Part shown: in pieces, positions 24,211 to 36,133 of the stretch
Position numbering within the stretch: the first letter of the stretch is position 1
How the letters are laid out: the number at the start of each line of letters is the position of its first letter
Source: Podocnemis expansa
Taxonomy: Eukaryota > Chordata > Testudines > Podocnemididae
Assembly (NCBI GenBank): GCA_007922195.1
Contig: ML682059.1
Span: 15,796,653 to 15,860,652 of the forward strand
DNA: 64,000 nucleotides
Reading direction: 5' to 3'
Position numbers and translations under genes: made by a program
Notes under the pieces: generated by a model
Seen by the model: only the letters and a program-made list of their open reading frames with translations
The model's database searches: none
What the model was told of the DNA's origin: nothing

Positions 24211-24844
24211 CCTTTCAGGAGCAGAATTTCTACTGTACAGTATACACCACAATAACTAATTACTGTTGACACCATTGCACTCTAACTCAGAGGCCTATAT
24301 CCAACTTCATCCAGGCTTCTGTATTTATAAATAATTTTTGGCATATTTCTGACATCAGGTTCTCATTTGCAGTGTAAACTAATAACGTAAAATGGAATGG
24401 GAAAGACACAGAAATAATCCTCACTGACCCCTAGGGTCACACTGTGCTTTGCTATGAAGATGAAAAGAAATGAGCTGCAGCTCAGCCCTTTAAATTAACA
24501 GTGAAAGCTATCAAATCCTTAAACCGTTTAACAACTTAATTTGACTTGGTTTTGTTTTTCTTTTATATCTTGTGAGAGAAAGATATGGGGAAGCTTGATT
24601 AAAGTATGGGGAATCTGTTCTTTCCTCTCCATTTCTACTAGCCTTTGAACTAACATTTAAATCCCTTTACTGTATATGTATTGGGTTTACATACAATACA
24701 GTTTGTAAATAAACCAATTTTCTGATAAACTGAGCATACTCTAATTTTAGCTGTAAATTTTTGCATAACATTAAAATAATTTTGATACCAATAAGTTTGC
24801 ATATTGAGAGAACTTTATATTTTCAAACATTATTTAGGCATGCA
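24211..24844. other. Unassigned AT-rich DNA
   Basis: Nothing recognisable is seen. Confidence 0.5.
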
Positions 24845-25362
24845 GGGTATGTCCACGCACAGGCTTTAAATTGAAATAATGCAGATTATTTTGATTTAAA
24901 AGATTGCAGGTCCACACTGTGTTTCCTTATATCAAGATAAGGAGCTCCATTATCTTGCAATAAGGAAAGTCATTTTGATATAATAAAAACTAGTATTGTA
25001 TCAAAATAACAGTTAAATCAAAACTTTTATTGTGCAATAATGCTGTGTGGATATGTTATTTCAATTAAACTGTTATTTGGATTTAACACTTGTGCCCTTC
25101 TCCTTTCCTGGGGTGCTGTCCTTTTCCTATATATTGGGTGAGGGTATGGCCCTCCTAGGGGGCCATGTTCCCATACGTCCCATCGTGCCCCCCTCCTAAA
25201 TTGATCTATCACATCCTGTCCATGAACATGCTAGTCAAATTTGAGTTTCTAGTGGGGACCTGTTAAATCGATTTAACTTAAATCAATTTAATTATTTGTA
25301 CAAAGATTTTATTAAATTGATTTAACTTAAATTGATTTAAGTGCCTATGTGTGGACATAACC
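24845..25362. mobile_element. Harbinger-like miniature element, 518-bp family
   Basis: It starts GGGTATGTCCACGCACAGGC and ends GTGTGGACATAACC. The flanks GCA and ACA differ at one base. It has the same length class and interior as 54423-54935: both contain AAAAGATTGCAGG, CCTTATATCAAGATAAGGA and GGGGGCCATGTT. It is rich in ATCAATTTAA and ATTGATTTAA repeats near the right end. Confidence 0.78.
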
Positions 25363-25471
25363 ACAAAGATTATAGCAAAATTAATTATTTTATTGAAATA
25401 CAATTTTTTATCTTTTAATCTTTACTGACTTGTCAAAGTGCACTGTTTAAAAAGATAGTTATCTTTCTTTG

Positions 25472-25523
<52 letters not shown>
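25472..25523. repeat. (TTA)n microsatellite
   Basis: About 17 TTA units are seen. Confidence 0.97.
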
Positions 25524-25525
<2 letters not shown>

Positions 25526-25960
25526 AGGCATCACTATTGTTTTTTACTTTATTACAAAACCTGACAGAAAAATAAGATGCATTACATGGCTACCAAAAGA
25601 GCTAAAGCTTAGATTACTTCTTTCTCAGTGTCCTAGGAATAGTGCTATTTTCTTTTTCAAAATTATAAACAAAACACAACATAACTGTCATCTTTTTTTA
25701 AAAGTCTGAATGGCATTGATAAAACTGGTTAACTAACATCAGATATTCTTTGCATCTAGCAGAAGATGTCGCAGTGGTGTGGGTTTTCAGGCATTAGAAA
25801 AAAACAGTTTTGAATATTGATTCTTTGAAGCTCCGTTAGCTATATGCTGAACATTGCTGACATCACAGATTGATGTCTCTTTAAACTGGGTCTCAGATTG
25901 AATCACTTGGGGAATCCAGCTATTGACTTTGGATGTTTGTGCTGTTCAGCAACTGGAGCA

Positions 25961-25961
25961 T

Positions 25962-26005
<44 letters not shown>

Positions 26006-26055
26006 TCACAGACACACACATGCACGGACACACACACACGAATGCACGCACACAT
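25961..26055. repeat. (TTTC)n followed by an irregular CA-rich repeat
   Basis: TTTC units run from 25961 to 26007, directly followed by ACACAC and GCAC-rich sequence to about 26055. Frames across it (25898-26110) are repeat translations. Confidence 0.95.
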
Positions 26056-29040
26056 GCACAAACTTTCTCTTTTTCTCTCAGCTTGTTTGTTGCTTTTTAA
26101 AAAATCTTAACTGATTATATCAACTTCCCTAACTTTCACTAATTATTACTTCTGTACTATACAGCACAGAGGCTTTCATCACAGTGGTGATGCAATTTTT
26201 ACCATTATTTTAAAATAGTATGCAGATAGCAGCAAGAAAGCTTTAAAGAAAAGAGCACTGCTATTCATTCCTTGAGACCTTTAGCTCATCTTGTACTGAA
26301 CCTTACAATTGTAGCAGCTTCCAAAGGCCAGCTAGAAGAAACAATAATGACAAGAGCCAGTAAGGCATTTTGGAGGTGATGGTGGTTGTGATGTGTCTAT
26401 GTAAGAGGTGAGCTAGTTTCTGATGAAAAGGAATGCAAATGTTAAAGGCATTGATCAGCACTCATCTCCGTTCAACCTCATGCCCTCTATTATATCAATA
26501 CATTGGAAACGTAATTTGTATCAGCAGTTGTTTCTTTAATTAAGATCTCTTCCAAATCTTTCTCATTGATTCATGCCATTAACTTATTGACTAGACTTGC
26601 TGTGCTGAGATGGTATTTTTCACTGAAAGGCAGAGTCCCTCCTTTCAGGATGTTAGTGCACACTATAAATGTGGTTTTGGAAGCTGGTGGGAGCAGAAGG
26701 GCAGGTGCTTTTTCTGTAATGATACAACACATTGCACATTTTTAAGCACCTTTCACGAGAGCTTCCTAAGGTGTTCGGGGGCGATGGGGATTGTTTGCCA
26801 TATGAAAGTGTTTGAAAAAGCTTGAGGAAAAAGAGCTCAGCTCTCTTGAAACCTTGATGTAGCACTGACCAATCTAAAGGCAGCAGACAGAGAATTCTGT
26901 AGCCTTGGGGCACCTGCCATCTCCAATCTATATATGTGAATGGTTAATAACCAGGAACTGAAGAGCAGAAAGATTGATATGGAATGTTAGTCATAATAAG
27001 GTTTATCTAAATAAGCATAACTGAACCTTTACAAAATTATACAGGTGACAAATAAAGTTTTAACATCAATTAGATACAGTACATAAAATCAGCGTTCATT
27101 TAGAAATAGATGAATATTACAAAAATGTTCCGTTAATATTTGTTTGCATTTCTAAAAGGTTTCATTTTAGCTGCACTCATGCATCTGTTGGGTTAGTTTT
27201 CCATTAATATTGTAGCAAACAAGTTTACTGGCAAATATGTTAATGACAACTAAATTATTCAATGGGTATTAAGGGATATTAATGAAAGGGGAAGTTTGAA
27301 TGTGCAGATACAACTATTTGCAGCAGAAAACTGATTCAAAGAGTTATTCTCATACATCCAGGTAATGGCAATATGTCTGTTATATCATAACCAATCAAAA
27401 CTAACACAAATCATTCATTTATTCAAAACACTCACAATGAACTGCCCACAAATGTCCACAGATCGAAAATTATTCAAATAAATCATTTGGGGCTATTTTT
27501 CTCCATTCTCTGTGTCATGCTGGGCCTGAGAAGGCCAAGCTATCTTTGTAAAATACATGGCCCAAATCTAATCTTTAAAGATTATAGGAAAATACAGTGG
27601 TAGTGTTCCAATTAGGCTAGGGCTTTGATATGCATGTGTATCAATCGTGGTTTCTTAATGAAATTTACATATATCCTTTTAGAAGACAGCAAGGTAAATG
27701 AACTGTTTCCCTGTCTGTCACTATTGTTCTGTTGGTAGGGGTTGAAAGGAAACATTAACATCTAGATGAACTGTACCAATGTAAACTGTCAGTTGATGGT
27801 GCTAATGCAGCTAATTACCTGTGGTGCCCAGGAAGTGAAGGTTTTACTTCAAAGGACAATATGCATTCCTATTCTCTACTTAAGTATCTGGGAACAGTCA
27901 TCAAAGCCCACATGAAGAATTGACCTGCAAATGCCCACCTTGCTACGGCTATAAAAGGTAGTAAGGAACATAATCCCTTTGTCTTACATCTGTCCAAGCT
28001 TCTCAGGGAAAGTTTGGGCCACAGGATTGAGATCCGAGCCAGTACTGCCCTGCTAATTCTCATAGAGAGAATTAGAACAAACTCTACACTTGGATTATTT
28101 GGTCTCTATTCCTTAAAACTGGATTTCTAACAACTGAAGCTGTGAAACAAGGATTTACCTTCTATGGACTCTAAATCATGTGTATGTATGTGATTCACTT
28201 TGACTCTTTAACATTTCTCATGTTTTGTTTGTTTTCTTTTATATATTAAACCTTTAGTTGTAGTTACTAAAGGATTGGCTGGCACTATGATATTTTGGGT
28301 AAGATCCAAGCCTATATTGTTCCGGGTGATGTGGCTGACCGTTTGGGATCAGGAGAACCCATTTGTTAAAGAGACCCAGTGGCTAGAGGGGACCATAGGA
28401 GCTGATGTGCAGTAAGCGGGCTGTTTCTGTTTTGTTATGCTTGGTGATGTCCAGAGTGGGAAGTCAGAAGCATGTCTTGTTACTGACTGGGACACTGGTT
28501 TAAGTACCACCCATGAGTGGTTTAGGGGTTTGCCCCTGGCTTTTGCAGCTTGCCCTGATTTTTGGCACATTCTGAAGTTTATCCCAGGAGGCCCGGGTCA
28601 CACCTTGTATAAACTTTTTAATTCCTTCTTAGTGCATTGGAGTTCAGAGACTCTCTTTAATTATTCCTGATCAAGGAGAAGGGTGCACAGCAGCCCAAAT
28701 CAGGAAAAAGGGGCAGATATAACACCACAGTTGATGCTGCACTACCAAGTGGAACATTCCAGGTCCTGGGGAGGTTAATGCTGCACTTGTTAAAGAGATG
28801 TAGCAGTGTTGTGTGTGTCCGGCATGCTGGGGTGCCATGGGATGACATCTGCTGAGCTTGACCTGCAGAAGTGTAACTCAAAATCAGTTTCATGTAGCAC
28901 CATGCTTAAGTGGGTAGAAACCAGACTTTGTTGAATAATTTCAAATGAATACATCGTTATAATGCAGTATGCAAATGGAGAAAAAGATAACATATATATT
29001 CTCAAGTTATTTAATCACTAGTCGTGGTAATTGTGTAGTT
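26056..29040. other. Unassigned DNA
   Basis: No host exon is recognised. Positions 27850-28680 have a more even base composition and the feel of a repeat. I cannot place it in a family: no reverse transcriptase, protease or paired terminal repeats are visible. The rest is AT-rich. Confidence 0.4.
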
Positions 29041-29752
29041 GGGAATGCATCAATTGGAAGTGACAGAGGAGGAGAAGTACCTGGGCATACTGGTTGATCA
29101 CAGGATGACTATGAACCACCAATGTGATGTGCCTGTGAAAAAAAGCAAATGAGGTCCGAGGATGCATCAAAAATAGTATTTCCAGTAGAGATAGGGAAGT
29201 GTTGGTACAGTTATACAAGGCACTGATGAGACCTCATTTGGAATGTTATTTGCAATTCTAGTCCCCCATGCCTAAGAAAGATGAATTCAAACTGGATCAG
29301 GTGCAGAGAGGGGCTACAAGGATGATCTGAAGAATGGAGAAACTGCCTTACAAGAGAAGACCTGCTTAGCCTAAAAAAAGAATGTGGAGGAGAGATATGA
29401 TTGCTCTTTATAAATACATCAGAGGGATAACCACTAGAGACGCATAGGAAGTACAGCACCAGAGTGGACCCAAGAACATATGGATACACACTGTCCATCA
29501 GGAAATTTAGACCTGAAATTAGATGCTGGTTTCTAAGCATCAGAAGATAAAAGTTCTGGAGTAGCCTTCCAAAGGGAGCTGTAGGGACAAAAAAACCTAG
29601 CTAGCTTCATAAACCTTGATTGATAAATTTATGGTGAGAATGTTCCAGTGGGATGTCCTAATTTGGCAACTGACTTGTTTTTGACTACTGATGGTTGATA
29701 CACCAATGATCTGAGAAGGGACAATAGATGGAGTGGGTTCTGAGTTCTTACA

Positions 29753-30218
29753 GGCCATATCTATGCTTAAGAATGCTAGTTTGAACTAAGTTAGTTCAAA
29801 TTAATTAATTTAAACTAATTGTGATTAATTTGATCTAACTTAGTTCAAATTAGCATGTCTATACTAGAAACCTAAATCGAACTAGTATGTCCAGGCACAG
29901 GACTTGCTAGTTCAGCTTAGGAGGGGGGAACCATGGGAAGTACGGCAACATGGCACCCAAGAAGAGCCATGCCCCCACTCAATCCATGAAAAGAGGAAGG
30001 CACCCTGGAAAGAAGAAGGTCAAATTGCCTTAGTTTGAACTAACAGTTAGCTCAAACTAACATGGCTCCATTGGTTTAGTTTGAAATAAAGGAAGGTTTT
30101 ACAAGTTCAAACTAAGCTTTCCTTAGTTTGAACTAAGGAAAGCCAGTGTGGCCATGGACTAATTGAGTTTGAATTAAGATTCCTTAATTCAAACAAAATT
30201 CCCAGTACAGATGTAGCC
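29753..30218. mobile_element. Harbinger-like miniature element inside CR1 copy D, TAGTTTGAACTA type
   Basis: The left end GGCCATATCTATGC matches the reverse complement of the right end, GGCTACATCTGTAC. The flanks ACA and ATA differ at one base. The interior has TTAGTTCAAAT and GTTTGAACTAA palindromes as in 3959-4401. Confidence 0.75.
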
Positions 30219-31384
30219 ATAGAGAATTCTTCCTTGAGTGTCTGGCTGCCTCAGTCTTGCACAGATGCTCAGGGTTTAACTGATCACTGTACTTGGGGTC
30301 AGGAAGGAAATTTCCACTGTGGCAGATAAGCTAGGGCTCTGTGGGGGTTTCACTTTGCTCTGTAGCATGGGGCATGGCTCACTTGCTAGTGGGTTCTTTG
30401 TACTTTAAAGGTTTTAGAATCATAGAAATCAGAGGGTTGGAAGGGGTCTCATCAGGTCATCTAGTCCAACCCCCCGACTAAAAAGCAGAACCACTCCCAC
30501 AAAATCAGCCAGGGTTTTGTCTAACTGGGCCTTAAATGTTTCCAGAGATGGAGGTTCTACCAGCTCCCTAAGTAACGCTTTCCAGTGCTTCACCACCTTC
30601 CTACTGAGAAAGATTTTTCTAATATCCAACCTCGTCCTCCCCAGCTGCAGCTTGAAACCATTGTTCCTTGTTCTGTCCTCTGTTACTACTGAGAACAGCC
30701 TAGCTCTCTCCTCTTTGGAGCACCCCTTCAAGTAGTTGCAGGCTGCTATCAAATCCACATTCAGCTTCTCTTCTGCAGACTAAATAAGCCTAGTTTCTTC
30801 AGTCTCTCCTTGTAACTCATGTGCCCCAATCCCCTAATCATTTTTGTTGCCCTCTCCTGGACTCCTTCCAAATTGTCAACATCCTTTCAGAAGTGTGGAG
30901 CCCAAAAGTGGACACAGTATTCCAGATGTGGCCTCACCAGTGCCAAATAGAAGGGAATAATCATATCCCTTGATTTGTTGGCAACACTCTTACTGGGTAT
31001 GTTCACACACACTTCTTATTTTGAAACAACAGAGGGTCTTTCAAAATAAGAAGTGCCATGGCCATTTCGAAACAAGCAAACCACTTGTTTCGAAATGGCC
31101 GCTGTTGTTTCAAAACGGCTTAAACCCTGTTTTGTTTGGAAACAGCGTTGTTTCGAAACTAGTTGTTTCGAAACAACGCCAGCGGGACATGCTGTTTCGA
31201 AGCAACGGTTGTTTCAAAATGAGTTATTTCGAAACTACCGTTTTAATGGCCGTGTTATATCGAAACAACAGTTGTTTCGAAATAACCCGCTGACTTTCTC
31301 CCAGGGTGCACAGCACCCTGGGGGAAGTCCCTGCCTGGGTGTGCCTGTGGGGATGCATGGCAGGCAGGGCTCTAGCAGGCAGCC

Positions 31385-33215
31385 ATGTCACAGCAGCCAG
31401 GCCCCTCAGCTGCAGGATGCTGGAGGGCCCCTGTGTGGACCCAGGAGGACATTACTTGCCTCCTGGGCATCTGGCAGCAGCCAGACATTTTGAGAAGGTT
31501 CCAGGCCAGCCACCGGAACTGAGATATTTACTGCGACATCGCACATGCGATGTCACAGAAAGGGCACCCCTGCACAACAGAGCAGGTGCGGAGTAAAGTA
31601 AAAACACTCTGACAGGAGTATGCCCGCACCTGGGATGCCCGGGCACTGCAGGGGCCTGGGAGACAGGCCATGTGCCCCCATTATGAGGCCCTGGATGCCT
31701 TCCTGGGGACACAGCCCAGCGGTCTCCCCGCTGAGGCTCTGGATAGCTCAGGGGGGCATCAGAGCCCCTTGTCAGGCCTGGAGGCACCTGGCTCCAACGT
31801 CTCCATTGGGCGGCCTCCAGCCACATCACCACCAGCGGCGGAGGCCAGCCCCAGCACCCCAGAGCTTTTCATGGCCGTGGAGGCGGGAAGCAGCACGGAG
31901 GAGCAGGGGCCCACCACCCTCCCGGTTCTGGCTCGGACGCTGGGACGTCTCGGCGGACCTCCGGAGCCCCCGTGGGTAAGTATACCCCCCACCCATGGAG
32001 GCACACAGGGCTGGGCCTGTCCAGCAGGTCCTGGGATGTGAGGAGGCCAGGGCCGGGCACCGGGGAAGGTAGAGCCCAGGGTTGGTGGGCACAGAGGGGC
32101 CCCCCTGGCCATGGGTCCCACAGACACAAGTGGCACCAGGGTCACAGGACCTTGTGTGCCAGGGGGTGGTGACCAGGGACTGGCTGGGAAAGCTGCAGCA
32201 GCATCTTGGGTGGGGTGGAGAACAGGCAGGGCATACCACTGGCAAGTGGCCTCGGGAGACCCCCAAGTGCAAGGTGTGGCTGGGTCCAGTTCACCCTTGT
32301 GGGCACCACTAGCATGTGTGCCTCCAGGGTACGGTTCCTAGATGTCTGGCAAAAGGAGAACATGGTCTCCTTTCTTCTGCTCTGTTCTTTTTATCCTCAC
32401 ATTCTCTGTCTGGCAGGCATTTCAAAATACAGGGGTTTGCCAGGCTTTTTCCTAGAGGGGTTGAAGGATCTTGGACTGCCACAGAATACTGATTTATATG
32501 GGAAATTGTTCCAGGGCGCCTTAAACCCTGATGACTACCCCGGCCAGACAACCTTTTTGCCCAGGGTCCTCCAATGTCCTCCTTCGGGTACTGTCCTGGC
32601 CTCCTTCTGAGGCTTTGGGGGCCAGGAGCCCTATCCCAGGGCAATGTCCCACAGGATCCTGGGTCCTGCTGACAGTCAGGGCAGAGGTAGGTGCTGCAGA
32701 CAGGTGCACACAGACAGGACCAGCAGGCAGCAGGGGCCAACTGTGTTTTTTGCTTCCCTGCAGCACGCCGCAGAGCTCCTCCCTGGGGGCCACCACCCAC
32801 ACCTGGACCCCAACACCCAAGCCCCAGGACACCCTGGCGACGGCGGAGGGCCGCCCGGACCCACAGTGAGCTCCTGGAGAGCCTGGAGGAGCTGGGCCAG
32901 GACATGCATGCTGCCACCCAGGCCTTGCGGCGGGAGCAGGCGCAGCGGCAGGTGGCTGGGCTCTGTGCCCTGGAGTGCCTCGCGGGCGCCGAGGACAGGG
33001 CTGCGAGGGTGCTGGAGCTCCTGGCAGCACAGCTGCCAGGGGCCATCTCAGAGCAGGCCACAGCCATCCGGGAGCTGGCTGAGAGCCTGGTGCCCCGACG
33101 CCATCAGGAGGCATCACTGCCTGGACTGCCCCAGCGAGCACGGCGGGTGGAGGGCTGCTGTGGGCGCTGGCGGGGCATGCCACCCTCCCCGGACCCTCCC
33201 ACAGGCCATGCCTAA
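31385..33215 (+). pseudogene. Harbinger Myb/SANT-like DNA-binding protein gene, broken
   Basis: In Harbinger transposons the second protein is a Myb/SANT-like factor that binds the element and assists the transposase. The frame starts at ATG 31385 and reads MSQQPGPSAAGCWRAPVWTQ, then the SANT-type pattern with LLGIW (about residues 28-32), a RRFQASHRN block, GHPCTTEQVRSKVKTL and CPHYEALDAFLG, the typical end of this domain. A Pro/Ser-rich linker leads to a GTAAGT donor at 31976. A polypyrimidine tract and CAG at 32761-32763 give the likely acceptor. The last exon encodes a predicted coiled coil (ELLESLEELGQDMHAATQAL and on), ending at 33215. Two in-frame TGA codons (31520 and 31610) sit where Arg is expected and look like CGA to TGA changes. 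The simplest splice also does not keep the coiled-coil frame, so an indel or another site is involved. It is not functional as it stands. Confidence 0.85.
31976..32763 (+). other. Probable intron of the Myb/SANT-like gene
   Basis: The donor is GTAAGT at 31976. The acceptor follows a T-rich tract, ending TTCCCTGCAG at 32763. It falls between the SANT and coiled-coil parts, a common position in this gene type. The middle (32340-32410) has a fragment resembling TCTGGCAA-type repeat ends. Frame bookkeeping is off by one or two bases, so the exact borders are uncertain. Confidence 0.6.
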
Positions 33216-33332
33216 CCTCCCCCCTGCCCCCTGGACTTCTTCACCCCTGTCCCTTCCCAAGTTGATGCTCCCTCCCCCGCCCCCCCCCACATTGCCCCAT
33301 CCTGTATCGCCCCCATCCCTTCCCTGATTGTT

Positions 33333-33338
33333 AATAAA
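33333..33338 (+). promoter_or_regulatory. Polyadenylation signal AATAAA of the Myb/SANT-like gene
   Basis: It lies about 118 bp after the stop codon, followed by a TGT-rich stretch at 33350-33372, a plausible downstream element. Confidence 0.7.
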
Positions 33339-33471
33339 TCCCTTGAAAGGTATTTGTGGTTGTCTGTGTTTTTACTGGGGGGGGGGGAGGTTGGCAGTGC
33401 GGGTGGATGGGTGCGGGCTGGCTGTGGGTGGATGGGGGAGATGGTGTTGTGGTGCAGGGCAGGCCTGGCCC

Positions 33472-34806
33472 TCAGTGATCCTTTGCAGCGAAGGCAAGCC
33501 GGAGGGCGTTGCGGACGGCAAGGGCTCGCGCAGATGGCTGCTCCCGAGTCGGCAGGGATCTCGGCTGTTCGTAGTCCCTGGCAAGTACTTGGGCCTCAGC
33601 CTCCCATGCAAGTGGGATGGGTTCCCCCAGCTGCTTGCAGAAATTGTGTAGCACTGCACATGCTGCAATGACTTGCGGCAGGCTCCGCTCTGCGAGGTGG
33701 AGGTGGGTTAGCAGGCACCTCCACAAGGCCTTGAGGCATCTGAATGCCCGCTTGACCACCTGTCGACAGCGGGCCTGGTGGCGGTTGAACAGCTGCCGGC
33801 TGGGGTTGAGTGGCCCAGCGTATGGGCGCATAAGCCAGGGCAACAGGGGGTAGGCCACATCCGCCACTATGAGGATGGGCACTTCTACTCCCCCAAGGTA
33901 GATGGTGTGAGGGGGGAAGTGGGTGCCCACCTCCATGCCCCGGTACAGGGCGGAGTTGCGGAGGACCCTGGAGTCATGGGCCCTCCCTGGCCATCCCACA
34001 TAGCAATCTTGGAACAGGCCCTGGTGGTCCACAAGGGCCTGCATAATCACTGAATTATAGCCCTTGTGGTTCCGGTACACTGCAGCCATGTGCTCCGGGG
34101 CGCACACAGGGATGTGTGTGCTGTCCAGGATCCCTGCACAGTTCGGAAAGCCGACGGTGGCCATCCCTGGCATGGTGTCCTGCAGGTCCCCACATCTCAC
34201 CAGGCACCATAGGAGGACATGATTGATGGCCCTGGTGACCTCGAGGAGGATGGTTCCGGTGATGGACCTCCCAATGCCAAACAGATGAGCCACTGCCCTG
34301 TGGGACTCCAGAGTGGCCATCTTCCATAGGGCGATGGCCACTTGTTTGTCCACTGGGATGGCGGGCCTCATGGGGGTGTCCCTGTGGTGCAGGTGCGGGG
34401 CTAATTCGCCCACCAGGTGGGAGAAGCTGGTCCTGCTCATTCTGAAGTTCTGTCGCCAGAGGTCATCGCCCCAGGTGTGCAGAACGACCCTCTCCCACCA
34501 GTCGGGGCTGGTCTCCCACGCCCAGATGCGGCGAGGCACAGGGAGGGGCAGGAGCAGTAGCTCAGCCCTGCGGATGAGCTGCATGTATTCCTCGGGCAGA
34601 GGCCAGTCATCCTCAGGGTCCGTAAACAGAGTCTCCCACATGTGCCGGAGACCCTGCATGCACTCCGAGGGGCTGGGTACTGCATGGCGCTGTCTAGGCA
34701 GCCGGGCAGAGTCCATTGCTTGCAGCGTGCTGCTAGCCTGAGTGGACAGCGAAGTGAGGTCAGGGCCGGCTTTTATGCGATTGGCTAGCAACATGGCCGC
34801 CAACAT
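33472..34806 (-). CDS. Harbinger DDE transposase, open but with a changed catalytic residue
   Basis: This 444-codon frame has no stop or frameshift. It is of the HARBI1/DDE_Tnp_4 kind, which cuts and rejoins DNA at the element's inverted ends in the nucleus. Residues about 120-190 form a helix-turn-helix-like region (MSRTSFSHLVGELAPHL to AVAHLFGIGRSITGTIL). The RNase-H-like core follows: D228 in AGILDSTHIPV, GRAHDSRVLRNS with D278, D316 in ILIVADVAYPLLPWL, then NRHQARCRQVVKRAFRCLKA. Thirty-five residues after D316 the family has Glu (VVERAFG type). Here it is Lys352, codon AAG where GAG is expected, and the following Gly is Arg356. The end, LHNFC at 386-390, is typical. The ATG at 34716 (residue 31) is an equally likely start. 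The protein is probably catalytically dead, but an intact fold could still bind DNA. It faces the Myb-like gene. Confidence 0.9.
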   Translation of the reverse strand: MLAAMLLANRIKAGPDLTSLSTQASSTLQAMDSARLPRQRHAVPSPSECMQGLRHMWETLFTDPEDDWPLPEEYMQLIRRAELLLLPLPVPRRIWAWETSPDWWERVVLHTWGDDLWRQNFRMSRTSFSHLVGELAPHLHHRDTPMRPAIPVDKQVAIALWKMATLESHRAVAHLFGIGRSITGTILLEVTRAINHVLLWCLVRCGDLQDTMPGMATVGFPNCAGILDSTHIPVCAPEHMAAVYRNHKGYNSVIMQALVDHQGLFQDCYVGWPGRAHDSRVLRNSALYRGMEVGTHFPPHTIYLGGVEVPILIVADVAYPLLPWLMRPYAGPLNPSRQLFNRHQARCRQVVKRAFRCLKALWRCLLTHLHLAERSLPQVIAACAVLHNFCKQLGEPIPLAWEAEAQVLARDYEQPRSLPTREQPSARALAVRNALRLAFAAKDH

Positions 34807-36097
34807 GGCCCAGGGAGACGGTCATGTTGGCACACCTCCCATGCTGCACTGCCCCTGGATTGAAATAGTAAGTCCACACAGTGGAAACGCTATTTCGATT
34901 CCCGTTTTTTGCTTATTTCGAGGACACAGTTTTGTTATTTTGAAACAAGTTATTTCAAAATAACATGTTATTTTGAAACAAGTTATTTTGAAATAACTTG
35001 TTTCAAAACAAGCCCGCCCTGTGTGAACATAGCCACTGATTCAGCCCAATACGCCATTGGCCTTTTTGGCAACAAGAGCACATTATTGACTCATATCCAA
35101 CTTCCCAGTCATCATAACCCCCAGGTCCTTTTTCCAGAGTGATGCTACTTGGCTGATTGGTCCCCAGCCTGTAGGATTTTTCTGTCCTAAGTGCAGGACT
35201 TTGCACTTTTCCTCGTTGAACCTCATGAGGTTTCATTTGACCCAAAGCTTCAGTTTGTCTAGGTTTCCCTGAATCCTGTCCCTGCCCTCCAGGGTGTTTA
35301 CCATTCCCCTCAGCTTGGTGTTGTCCACCAATTTACTGAGTGTGTACTCTATCTCATCATCCAGATCATTAAGGAAGATGTTGAACAGAACTGGCTCCAG
35401 GAATGACCCCTGAGGCGCTCAATTAGTTACTGGTCATCAGCTAGACATTGAGCCATTGATCCCTACGCACTGAGCCCAATGACCTAGCCAGGTTTATATC
35501 TGCCTTATGGTCCATTCATCCAAACCATACTTCCTTAACTTGCTGGCTAGAATGCTGTGGGAGACTGTATCAAAAGCTTTGCTAAATTTGAGGTATGTCA
35601 CATCACTGGTCATTCCTGCATCCGCATATCCCAACATCCCATCCCATAGAAGGCAATCAGATTGGTCAAGCATGATTTGCCCTTGGTCAATCAGTGCTGA
35701 CTGTTCCTGATCACTCTATTTTCCTCCAAGTGTTTCAGAATGGATTCTTTGAGTACCTGCTCCATGATTTTTCCAGGGATTGAAGTGAGGGCAGGCTGAC
35801 TGGTCTGTAGTTCCCCAGGTCCTCTTCTTTCCCTTTCTTGAACATAGGCACTAGATTTGCCTTTTTCCAATTATCCAGGACCTCCTCCATTCACCATGAG
35901 TTTTCAGAGATAATAGCTAGCAGCTCTTCAATCACATCAGACATGCAGTTCATCTGGCCCCAGAGCCTTGTGCACATCCAACTTCTCTAAGTAGTTCCTA
36001 ACTTGAGTTTCCATCACCATGGCCACTCTCCTTCTCTCCATTCTATGTTACCCAGTGTAATAGCTTGGGAGCTGACCCTGCCTGTGAAGACTGAGGT

Positions 36098-36133
36098 AAA
36101 CAAACAAACAAACAAACAAACAAACAAAAAAAC
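36098..36133. repeat. (AAAC)n microsatellite inside CR1 copy E
   Basis: About eight CAAA units expand a short A-rich spot of the LINE. Confidence 0.95.

Larger units (their letters stand above)
30995..35034. mobile_element. Complete PIF/Harbinger DNA transposon, 4040 bp
   Basis: The ends are GGGTATGTTCACACAC and, in reverse complement, GGCTATGTTCACACAG. ACT lies on both sides (30992-30994 and 35035-35037). The target is CR1 copy E. The subterminal 250 bp on the left and 170 bp on the right are dense in TTTCGAAA palindromes, probably binding sites for its proteins. Inside are two convergent genes, the usual Harbinger layout: a Myb/SANT-like gene on the plus strand (31385-33215) and a DDE transposase on the minus strand (33472-34806). 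The 250 bp between their ends hold the plus-strand polyadenylation signal. It shares both ends with the 503-bp element at 42164-42666. Confidence 0.93.

Noticed and set aside
24081..24269. Small His-Thr-repeat protein
   Set aside because: Translation of the (CA)n microsatellite.
25898..26114. Two overlapping frames with Phe-Leu-Ser and Thr-His repeats
   Set aside because: Translation of (TTTC)n and CA-rich microsatellites.
27850..28680. A retroviral or LTR-retrotransposon remnant
   Set aside because: No paired terminal repeats, primer-binding site or Gag, Pol or Env motif could be found.
31620..32145. Alternative plus and minus frames over the Myb-like first exon
   Set aside because: Shadows of the GC-rich exon and intron. 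Only the frame in register with 31385 carries the SANT motif.
33472..34806. A domesticated host gene such as HARBI1
   Set aside because: The frame lies between intact transposon ends with a target duplication and next to a decayed Myb-like gene, so it is part of a transposon copy. Domestication would need evidence of selection.
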